Source: Sulfurirhabdus autotrophica
GTDB taxonomy: Bacteria; Pseudomonadota; Gammaproteobacteria; Burkholderiales; SMCO01
NCBI RefSeq assembly: GCF_004346685.1
Contig: NZ_SMCO01000020.1
Coordinates: 1-58,335, forward strand
Direction: 5' to 3'
Length of the DNA stretch: 58,335 nucleotides
Positions 51,423 to 58,335 of the stretch are shown one piece after another. The notes below the pieces were generated by a model. That model was given only the letters and a program-made list of their open reading frames with translations, searched no databases and was not told the DNA's origin. Every line of letters begins with the position of its first letter. Position 1 is the first letter of the stretch. The translations under genes were made by a program, and so were the position numbers.

Positions 51423-54164
51423 TTAACTCAGTTTGCTTAACTGGATTTTCAGCTTATCAAGCGTATCACTGAAATTAGCCAGTCGTTCCCTTTCCAGTTC
51501 CACTACTTTTGCGGGCGCTTTATCTACAAAACTGGGGGTTGAAAGTTTGCTTTGCGCTTTGGTAATTTCAACTTCCAGTTTGTTGATTTCTTTTTCCAGG
51601 CGCGCCATTTCTGCAGCCCGGTCTATTTCTACTTTCAACATTAATTTATAGTCGCCAATAATCGCAACTGGGGCATCGGCTTCCGGTAGTTCATTGTCGG
51701 CAATGCTGATCTCGGATAATTTGGTCAATGCTACAAGGTAGGGTGCGTAACTGGCCAAAGCAGCTTTATCACCCAGCGCAATCAATGGCACTTTTTGGGC
51801 AGGTGAAAGACTCATTTCCGAACGCAGGCCTCGGCACGCATTAACCAATTCTTTTAATATGGCAATGTGTTGAATTGAGGATGCGTTTATGCGCGAAGTA
51901 TCAGGCTCAGGAAAGGGTTGTAGCATGATACTTTCGCCAGATTTTCCGGCGAGTGGTCCAATTTTCTGCCACAGTTCTTCAGTGATAAACGGAATGATTG
52001 GGTGAGCCAGACGCAGCGTGGTTTCAAGCACACGCACCAGCGTACGGCGAGTAGCGCGCTGCTCCGCTTCATTGCCCTGACTGATTTGTACCTTGGCCAG
52101 TTCGACATACCAGTCACAATATTCATCCCAGACAAACTCATAAATACTGCGTGCAGCCATATCAAAGCGATAGGTGTTAAGCGCATCACTCACTTCCGAT
52201 TCTGCCTGCTGCAAGCGGCTGATAATCCACTTGTCGGCATCTGAATAGTGCAGAGGTGCGCTATCGTCGAGTCCGACATCATGACCTTCTGTGTTCATGA
52301 GAACGAATCGGGTGGCATTCCAGAGCTTGTTGCAGAAATTGCGGTAGCCATCACAGCGTTGCAAGTCAAATTTGATGTCGCGTCCATGTGTGGCTAGGCT
52401 GGCGAAAGTGAAACGTAACGCATCCGTTCCAACGGATGTGATGCCATCCGGAAAATGCTTGCGGGTTGTTTTGGTGATGGACTCCGCTTGCTTGGGGTTC
52501 ATCAAATTGCTGGTGCGTTTGGTGATCAGTTCCTGTAGCGTGATGCCGTCAATCAGATCCAGAGGGTCAAGTACATTACCCTTGGATTTGCTCATTTTCT
52601 GGCCTTCTGCATCACGTACCAGTCCGTGTACATAGACTTCATTGAATGGCACTTTGTCAGTGAAGTGCAGTGACATCATGACCATGCGCGCGACCCAGAA
52701 AAAGATGATGTCAAAACCAGTCACTAGCACACTGGTAGGCAAGAATGTTTTTAGTTCTTCGGTGTTACTTGGCCAGCCCAGAGTCGAAAAAGGCCAAAGG
52801 GCAGAACTGAACCAGGTGTCCAGCACATCTTCATCCTGGGTAAGTTTTTTGTCACCGGCTTGTTTTTGAGCCTCTTCCAGGGTCTTGGCAACATAGTAAT
52901 TACCTTCTTCGTCGTACCAGGCGGGAATGCGATGCCCCCACCAAAGTTGACGGGAAATGCACCAGTCCTGAATGTTGGTGAGCCACTGGTTGTAGGTGTT
53001 TGTCCAGTTTTCCGGAACAAAGCGCAATTCGCCCTTTGCAACCACTTCCAGACCGCGTTGAGCAAGTCCTTCCATGGCTACGAACCATTGGTCGGTTAAC
53101 ATGGGCTCAATGACGGCGTGAGAACGGTCACCGCGTGGTACCATCATTTTATGAGGTTTGGCGGCTACCAGCAGATCTTTTGCTTCAAGATCTGCCAGGA
53201 TTTTAGTACGTGCTACATAACGATCCAACCCTTGATACTCTTCCGGCGCCATTTCATTTATTTTAGCATCCAGCGTGAAAATATTGATTGAAACCAAATG
53301 ATGTCGCTGGCCAACTTGATAGTCGTTAAAGTCGTGTGCTGGTGTGATTTTTACGCAACCGGTGCCGAATGCAGGATCGACATAGTCATCGGCAATGATT
53401 GGAATGGTGCGTTCGCTCAATGGCAAACGGACGTGTTTGCCGACCAAATGTTTATAGCGCTCATCTTCTGGATTGACTGCCACTGCAACGTCGCCCAGCA
53501 TGGTTTCCGGGCGGGTAGTTGCAACTTCCAGGTAGCCATCGCCTTCTTCTAGCGGGTAACGGATATGCCAGATGTGGCCATCTTCTTCCTGAGGAACAAC
53601 TTCCAGGTCAGATACCGCCGTGCCCAGTACCGGATCCCAGTTGACCAGGCGTTTGCCACGATAAATGAGTCCTTGATTGTAGAGGGTCACAAACACTTCG
53701 CTGACAGCACGGGACAGGCCTTCGTCCATGGTGAAGCGTTCGCGGGACCAGTCGCAGGAGGCGCCCAGTCTGCGCATTTGGCGAGTTATGGTGGAGCCGG
53801 ACTCTTCTTTCCATTGCCAGACACGTTTGATAAATTCATCACGCCCCAGATCGTGACGGGATAGGCCTTGCTGTTCAAGCTGGCGTTCTACTACGATTTG
53901 TGTGGCAATACCCGCATGATCCGTTCCCGGTTGCCATAAGGTATTGAAACCGCGCATGCGATGGTAGCGTGTGAGGCAATCCATCAAGGTGTCCTGAAAA
54001 GCATGGCCCATATGCAGTGTGCCAGTCACATTGGGGGGTGGCAGCATAATGCAATAGGCAGGTTTGCCTGATTCTAGACCAGCTTTAAAAAAATTCCTAG
54101 ATTCCCAGAGTTGATACCAGCGTTGTTCAATATTTGTGGGTTCGTAGCTTTTAGCAAGTTCCAT
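51423..54164 (-). CDS. valS: Valyl-tRNA synthetase
   Basis: A 913-residue class I synthetase with the HIGH-type motif [13 protein letters not shown] near residue 41, the editing (CP1) domain with [17 protein letters not shown], the KMSKS motif (QKMSKSKGN, about 520) and a C-terminal coiled coil (about 845-913) typical of ValRS. It charges tRNA-Val. It is the last gene of pepA-holC-hyp-valS on the minus strand; the full length is present. Confidence 0.97.
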   Translation of the reverse strand: MELAKSYEPTNIEQRWYQLWESRNFFKAGLESGKPAYCIMLPPPNVTGTLHMGHAFQDTLMDCLTRYHRMRGFNTLWQPGTDHAGIATQIVVERQLEQQGLSRHDLGRDEFIKRVWQWKEESGSTITRQMRRLGASCDWSRERFTMDEGLSRAVSEVFVTLYNQGLIYRGKRLVNWDPVLGTAVSDLEVVPQEEDGHIWHIRYPLEEGDGYLEVATTRPETMLGDVAVAVNPEDERYKHLVGKHVRLPLSERTIPIIADDYVDPAFGTGCVKITPAHDFNDYQVGQRHHLVSINIFTLDAKINEMAPEEYQGLDRYVARTKILADLEAKDLLVAAKPHKMMVPRGDRSHAVIEPMLTDQWFVAMEGLAQRGLEVVAKGELRFVPENWTNTYNQWLTNIQDWCISRQLWWGHRIPAWYDEEGNYYVAKTLEEAQKQAGDKKLTQDEDVLDTWFSSALWPFSTLGWPSNTEELKTFLPTSVLVTGFDIIFFWVARMVMMSLHFTDKVPFNEVYVHGLVRDAEGQKMSKSKGNVLDPLDLIDGITLQELITKRTSNLMNPKQAESITKTTRKHFPDGITSVGTDALRFTFASLATHGRDIKFDLQRCDGYRNFCNKLWNATRFVLMNTEGHDVGLDDSAPLHYSDADKWIISRLQQAESEVSDALNTYRFDMAARSIYEFVWDEYCDWYVELAKVQISQGNEAEQRATRRTLVRVLETTLRLAHPIIPFITEELWQKIGPLAGKSGESIMLQPFPEPDTSRINASSIQHIAILKELVNACRGLRSEMSLSPAQKVPLIALGDKAALASYAPYLVALTKLSEISIADNELPEADAPVAIIGDYKLMLKVEIDRAAEMARLEKEINKLEVEITKAQSKLSTPSFVDKAPAKVVELERERLANFSDTLDKLKIQLSKLS

Positions 54165-54194
54165 TGTGATGCAGTGCTTGTATAAAAAATAGGA

Positions 54195-55085
54195 TTATAC
54201 CGAATCGTTGGCATGTCCGCTGTTGTTTGGCGTGGTTGGGGCTGGATCTGCGTCAATGGAAACGTCGAGCATGGCAGTGAGTTGCTTCTGCAGTTCATTC
54301 GCTATGGTTTCTTTGACCATTTCCTCGATGTGCATACTGAACTGGTCAAGCATGCTGGACAGTGCTTTATCAAGTGAATTCGCCAGTTGGGGAGCAACGG
54401 ATTTTTCCATTGCTTTCTGCAAATGCCGGTCGATGGAGCGCAAAATTTCTTCGGTCAAAGAGTCTGAGATTTGTGCCTGGGATTTTTGTGCAGTTACTTC
54501 TGGTATCTGTTGGAGGATTTCTGGTTCGACTTCGGCTTCAGCATCTTTATTAAGGTGTTCAAGGGGGGGGCTATCTTCTTCGCTATGGGGCTCGAATTTT
54601 TCCTGTAACTCGAAAAGCCTAGAAAGTTCTGTAGGTAACGTATCCAGATCAGGGGTTTCTGATTCAATTTCAGGGAAATCCGTGAACGAAATTTCTTCGG
54701 TAATCAACGATGGGTGATCCATAGCTTCAAAAGCCAGAGATGCAGAATTATCTTCCTGAAGGTCGGTTGGTTCTGTATCAAAAGTTGCTGTGTAGTAAGG
54801 GTCTAGATCGAGTTCCAATTCTTGTATTTGCGCAGCCTCCATTGACTGCATTTCGTCAGTTTCGAGGGTGTCGGTTAATACAGGGATGGGTTCATCTTCA
54901 ATAAATACTTCGGTCAGTACAGGAATGTCCAAAGCGCTTAACGTCTTTGTCGATTCCGAAAAAGAGGGTTCGTCTTCTTGGGATGCCAATCCAGGTTGTT
55001 GAGGCATGGAAGGTGGGGGCGCGCTATTTTGATGTTTGCGTAATAGCGCATTCATTTTTCCAAAGATGTCGTTTTCGGTGGCCAT
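54195..55085 (-). CDS. Acidic hypothetical protein between holC and valS
   Basis: 296 residues, not recognised by function. The N-terminal two thirds are proline- and glutamate-rich and probably disordered (repeated DEPIPVLTD / EIESETPDLD-type segments). The last third is helical (LTEEILRSIDRHLQKAMEKSVAPQLANSLDKALSSML and on to residue 270), possibly a coiled-coil oligomer. It starts seven bases after holC. Acidic proteins of this sort are commonly found at this position in betaproteobacteria. Confidence 0.75.
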   Translation of the reverse strand: MATENDIFGKMNALLRKHQNSAPPPSMPQQPGLASQEDEPSFSESTKTLSALDIPVLTEVFIEDEPIPVLTDTLETDEMQSMEAAQIQELELDLDPYYTATFDTEPTDLQEDNSASLAFEAMDHPSLITEEISFTDFPEIESETPDLDTLPTELSRLFELQEKFEPHSEEDSPPLEHLNKDAEAEVEPEILQQIPEVTAQKSQAQISDSLTEEILRSIDRHLQKAMEKSVAPQLANSLDKALSSMLDQFSMHIEEMVKETIANELQKQLTAMLDVSIDADPAPTTPNNSGHANDSV

Positions 55086-55092
55086 AATAAGA

Positions 55093-55521
55093 TCAGGACT
55101 TTCCTTTGCTCAAATCATGGGAACGGATTTCATAGCCGCGGTCACGATAAAATTTGAAACGGTCTCGTGCGGCCAGACGATCTGCCTCATCCGTGCTGAC
55201 GATTTCGATAAGCCGTTGAAAGCGGCTGAAAAATGGTGGGTGCTCTGATCTCAGATTTAATAGTACTTCATCGTGCAGCAAACCATCTGCTTCATGCTGA
55301 ATAATAATGGGGGTTAAAGCTGCAAGTTCATTTTGAGGGCTGCAGTGAGGTAGAAATGCCGTTGCCGATGCGCTCCATAGCAATTGGTTCATTACCTCAC
55401 TGACTGCTTTGTCAGGTGTGTAAATCAAAACCCGCATGTCGCGCTCTAGCGCCTTGGCGCTTAACATGCAGGCAACCTGATGTTTATTCTCAACGTGCGT
55501 GTAAAAATCTATTTGTGTCAT
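55093..55521 (-). CDS. holC: DNA polymerase III chi subunit
   Basis: 142 residues with the HolC pattern: TQIDFYTHVENKHQVACMLSAKALERDMRVLIYT, then the LLWSASATAFLPHC segment and LLNLRSEHPPFFSRFQRLIEIVS. Chi links the clamp loader to single-stranded DNA-binding protein. It lies between pepA (49 bases) and the acidic hypothetical, the common betaproteobacterial order. Confidence 0.92.
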   Translation of the reverse strand: MTQIDFYTHVENKHQVACMLSAKALERDMRVLIYTPDKAVSEVMNQLLWSASATAFLPHCSPQNELAALTPIIIQHEADGLLHDEVLLNLRSEHPPFFSRFQRLIEIVSTDEADRLAARDRFKFYRDRGYEIRSHDLSKGKS

Positions 55522-55570
55522 TGGACAGTGTTCGTTATCGTTCTTGGCGGATAGCTACGGTTTTCAAAAG

Positions 55571-57061
55571 TTAGTCTTTTGCACGGTTGATCAGGAAATG
55601 CGTTAATAGTGGTACTGGTCTGCCTGTGCCACCTTTATCTTTGCCCGATTTCCATGCCGTGCCTGCAATATCCAGGTGTGCCCAGTCGTATTTTTTTGTA
55701 AATCGTGATAGGAAGCAGGCAGCTGTAATGCTGCCACCAGCGCGGCCACCAATATTCGCCATATCTGCAAAATTGCTTTTTAACTGTTCCTGATACTCGT
55801 CCCACATAGGCATGTGCCAGGCGCGGTCATGGGCGTATTCACCTGCATGTAAAACTTCGCGGGCAAGGCTGTCATCATTACTGAATAGTCCGCTGGCGTG
55901 AGCCCCAAGTGCAATAACGCAGGCGCCTGTAAGTGTGGCGATATCGATTACCACTTCTGGTTCAAAGCGTTCGGCATAGGTCAGAGCGTCGCACAATATC
56001 AGGCGCCCTTCTGCGTCGGTATTCAGCACTTCAATGGTCTGGCCTGACATACTGGTGATGACATCACCAGGTTTGTTGGCATTGCCGTCCGGCAGGTTTT
56101 CACATGCTGGAATAATAGCGATCACATTCAGCGGAATCCGCATTTGCGCAATGGCTTTCATGGTGCCAAGTACGCTGGCAGCGCCACCCATGTCGTATTT
56201 CATTTCGTCCATTTCGGCAGCAGGTTTAAGTGAAATGCCACCAGCATCAAAAGTGACGCCTTTGCCGACGAGCACGACTGGCTTGCGTTTTTTGTCGCCC
56301 CCCTGATAATGGAGGACAATCAATTTAGGCGGCTGTCGACTGCCTTTCGCCACAGAAAGAAAAGCACCCATACCCAGCTTTTCCATATCTTTCTGTTCAA
56401 GAATTTCGGCTTTCATGTTTAAGGTTTTGGCCAAGCCTTGTGCTTGTTCTGCAAGGTAGCTTGGCGTGCAGTAGTTGCCAGGAAGATTTCCCAAATCCTT
56501 CGCCATATTCATGCCTTGAGCAATTGCCAGACCGCGACTGACGGCGGCTTCGCCATCCGCCAGTTCATTGCGACGAGATACACCCAAAGTAAGTTTTCGC
56601 AGTGGTCTGCGCACGTCGCTCAGTTTGCTTTTCAACCGGTCGAAACGGTAGGTACTCTCCATTGCCATCAAAACCGTTTGCTCAATTTTCCAGGCGGTAT
56701 CGCGTTTCCTTACCTGTAATTCAGTGAGAAAGATAACGGCTTCCATTGAACCTGTTTCGTTCAAATTACGGATAGAAGAGCTGACTGCAGTCCGATATTC
56801 CTTGTCTTTAAAATCCCGTTCTTTTCCTAATCCAACGAGCAGCACCCTGTCGCAGAGTGTATTGGGAACGTTGTGCAATAATAGCGTTGTACCTAGCTTG
56901 CCTTCCATGTCCCCACGGCGAATAATATCGCTAATATAGCCATCGGAAACGCGGTCGATCAGATCGCCGGCAAGTGTGAGTTTACGGGGTTCAAATACCC
57001 CGACGACGACACAAGCCGTACGCTGTTTTTCCGGACTGCCGCTTTTTATGCTAAATTCCAC
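55571..57061 (-). CDS. pepA: Leucyl aminopeptidase (cytosol aminopeptidase)
   Basis: A 496-residue M17 metallopeptidase: the catalytic signature [14 protein letters not shown], the metal-binding region [30 protein letters not shown], and an N-terminal M17 domain (about 1-150). It removes N-terminal residues from peptides in the cytoplasm. It heads the operon pepA-holC-hyp-valS and is divergent from lptF (102 bases apart). Confidence 0.96.
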   Translation of the reverse strand: MEFSIKSGSPEKQRTACVVVGVFEPRKLTLAGDLIDRVSDGYISDIIRRGDMEGKLGTTLLLHNVPNTLCDRVLLVGLGKERDFKDKEYRTAVSSSIRNLNETGSMEAVIFLTELQVRKRDTAWKIEQTVLMAMESTYRFDRLKSKLSDVRRPLRKLTLGVSRRNELADGEAAVSRGLAIAQGMNMAKDLGNLPGNYCTPSYLAEQAQGLAKTLNMKAEILEQKDMEKLGMGAFLSVAKGSRQPPKLIVLHYQGGDKKRKPVVLVGKGVTFDAGGISLKPAAEMDEMKYDMGGAASVLGTMKAIAQMRIPLNVIAIIPACENLPDGNANKPGDVITSMSGQTIEVLNTDAEGRLILCDALTYAERFEPEVVIDIATLTGACVIALGAHASGLFSNDDSLAREVLHAGEYAHDRAWHMPMWDEYQEQLKSNFADMANIGGRAGGSITAACFLSRFTKKYDWAHLDIAGTAWKSGKDKGGTGRPVPLLTHFLINRAKD

Positions 57062-57163
57062 GTTTTACTCCTTGAGGTACGGGATGTATTGTTATATTGA
57101 AAACTTGTTTTTATGCCAATTATCCATAGAATTTTCATAAAAAGTCAAAAATATTCATAATAT

Positions 57164-58240
57164 ATGATTTTTCGAAGCGCTTTATATAAAGAATTAACCA
57201 GCACTGCATTAGCGGTTTTTCTGGTATTGCTGGCGATTACTTTCACGACCTTGTTGATCCGATTGCTAGGGCAGGCAGCAAGCGGCTCTTTTGCAGCGGA
57301 AGCGGTGCTGGCTTTTTTAGGGTTTAGCGTACTCAATAACTTGTCTGTATTGTTATCATTAACACTATTTATTGCTGTTTTGATGACGCTTATAAGATGT
57401 TATCGTGATAGCGAGATGATTATCTGGTTTAGCTCGGGATTAAGTCTGACAGCATGGGTAAGGCCAGTCGTGTATTTTTCAGTTCCTTTAATCCTGTCTA
57501 TTGCTGCCTTAAGTCTTTTTTTGGCACCCTGGTCATTGTTAAAGAGTGAAGAGCTGCGGCAGCAAATTGAAACCCGTGATGATGTGGCAACTATAGCACC
57601 GGGTGTTTTCAAGGAGTCCAAACACGCAGATCGAGTGTATTTTGTAGAGAATTTTGCTGGATCACAAAATACCGTGCGAAATATTTTCATGCAATCGTTA
57701 CAGCACGATAAACTGGGTGTGATGTTTTCGGAACATGGTTATCAGGCTACAGAAAAAAATGGTGACCGATTTCTGGTGTTGCTGGATGGGAGAAGATACG
57801 AAGGGTTGGCTGGGTCAGCCGAGTATAAAATACTTGAATTTGGTCGCTATGCAATGAGAATCGAACCGTTTGAGGCGAAAATGGCTGCTGTGACGCCAAA
57901 ATCATTATCCACTGCGAAGCTAGTAAAGCATCCATCACCCGAAAATTCAGCAGAACTGGTATGGCGCATAGGATTGCCGGTAAGTGCTATGATTCTGGTC
58001 TTGCTTGCCATTCCACTCGCGTTCGCCAATCCGCGTGCGGGGCGCTCATGGAGCTTGATTCTGGCACTTCTGATTTATATGGTTTATAGCAATTTATTGA
58101 GTATTTCTCAGGCGTGGGTCGCGCAACAGAAGTTGAGTCCCTCATCCGGTTTATGGGGTGTGCATGTGGCTATGTTAGTGCTGATGGTGTTTCTTTTTTA
58201 CCGGCGGCTCTATTTTGCGCCGTCTCTGAATAAAAAATAA
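57164..58240 (+). CDS. lptF: LptF, LPS export permease
   Basis: 358 residues of the YjgP/YjgQ family: N-terminal TM helices at about 12-35, 50-75 and 100-122, a periplasmic beta-jellyroll domain (about 130-255), then C-terminal TM helices near 268-290, 300-318 and 328-348. It works with LptG and LptB2 to extract lipopolysaccharide. The start MIFRSALYKELTSTALAVF is the family N-terminus. lptG usually follows at once, but no start is seen in the 95 bases before the window ends. Confidence 0.93.
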   Translation: MIFRSALYKELTSTALAVFLVLLAITFTTLLIRLLGQAASGSFAAEAVLAFLGFSVLNNLSVLLSLTLFIAVLMTLIRCYRDSEMIIWFSSGLSLTAWVRPVVYFSVPLILSIAALSLFLAPWSLLKSEELRQQIETRDDVATIAPGVFKESKHADRVYFVENFAGSQNTVRNIFMQSLQHDKLGVMFSEHGYQATEKNGDRFLVLLDGRRYEGLAGSAEYKILEFGRYAMRIEPFEAKMAAVTPKSLSTAKLVKHPSPENSAELVWRIGLPVSAMILVLLAIPLAFANPRAGRSWSLILALLIYMVYSNLLSISQAWVAQQKLSPSSGLWGVHVAMLVLMVFLFYRRLYFAPSLNKK

Positions 58241-58264
58241 CCTGATTATAAACAAACTTCAGCT

Positions 58265-58333
58265 AGGCTCATGTGGTGAGCCTTCTGCCTGAGAAAATAC
58301 TCGGTATTGCGAAATACATGATACCGAGGAAAA
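58265..58333. other. Hairpin-rich stretch after lptF
   Basis: Two inverted repeats lie after lptF: AGGCTCA-TGTGG-TGAGCCT (58265-58283) and CTCGGTAT ... ATACCGAG (about 58310-58331). They may be a terminator without a U-run or the start of a leader RNA for the next gene, which is beyond the window. Confidence 0.35.
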
Positions 58334-58335
58334 CA

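Noticed and set aside
58265-58335. Possible riboswitch after lptF, because of a CTGAGA-like string near 58289.
   Set aside because: The rest of the thiamine pyrophosphate riboswitch core is absent; only simple inverted repeats remain.
1-58335. CRISPR arrays, tRNA or rRNA genes, intact insertion sequences.
   Set aside because: No direct-repeat array, cloverleaf sequence, ribosomal signature or transposase frame was seen on either strand.

Overview
The window looks like chromosomal DNA of a chemolithotrophic sulfur-oxidising betaproteobacterium (Nitrosomonadales / Sulfuricellaceae-like). This assignment is an inference from gene content: a Sox set without soxCD, the cytoplasmic sulfite dehydrogenase soeABC, a complete sulfur-oxidising heterodisulfide-reductase-like (sHdr) operon with lipoate-binding proteins, and a betaproteobacterial pepA-holC-valS / lptF housekeeping block. 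No rRNA, tRNA, CRISPR array or intact insertion sequence was seen.

Layout. (1) 1-6.1 kb, minus strand: a MacA/MacB-type tripartite export locus that has been rearranged. The adaptor and ATPase are intact, but the permease cistron coupled to the ATPase stops after about 25 recognisable codons. It is followed by an AT-rich GT-C-type membrane protein, a complete permease paralogue, a MntA antitoxin with a broken HepT toxin, and a C-terminal permease fragment. (2) 6.2-10.7 kb, minus: soxXYZA and soxB, split by a strong hairpin. (3) 10.7-18 kb: a BepA-like protease, moaC, a chromate block (chrB-chrA-rhodanese-ChrB C-domain), a divergent MBL-fold protein, a SixA-like phosphatase, and a structured non-coding stretch that may be a group II intron remnant. 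(4) 18-24.8 kb: a tightly overlapping moxR-DUF58-BatA-BatB/C-BatD operon. (5) 25.6-44.1 kb: soeABC, then rhodanese-tusA-dsrE2, then hdrC1-hdrB1-hdrA-hyp-hdrC2-hdrB2, lbpA1-dsrE3-lbpA2, and the lipoate assembly set lipS1-sLpl(AB)-lipT-lipS2. (6) 44.2-51.3 kb: two paralogous FadL-type porins, two paralogous secreted DUF302-like proteins, and a four-gene cluster of unknown role (small protein, second lipoate-ligase-like protein, degenerate receiver, small protein). (7) 51.4-58.3 kb: valS, an acidic hypothetical, holC and pepA (minus), and divergent lptF (plus).

How the parts fit. Periplasmic Sox (XYZAB, no SoxCD) would release sulfane sulfur from thiosulfate. Rhodanese, TusA and DsrE proteins would relay cytoplasmic sulfane sulfur to sHdr and the lipoylated LbpA carriers, giving sulfite, which SoeABC oxidises at the inner face of the membrane. 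LipS1/LipS2/sLpl(AB)/LipT would lipoylate LbpA. The most interesting unexplained part is 44.2-51.3 kb: the porin pair and secreted DUF302-like pair suggest uptake or handling of a hydrophobic substrate, and the second ligase-like gene with its degenerate receiver and two orphan proteins has no assigned function here. All functional statements rest on motif recognition in the translated sequence; no database search was run.
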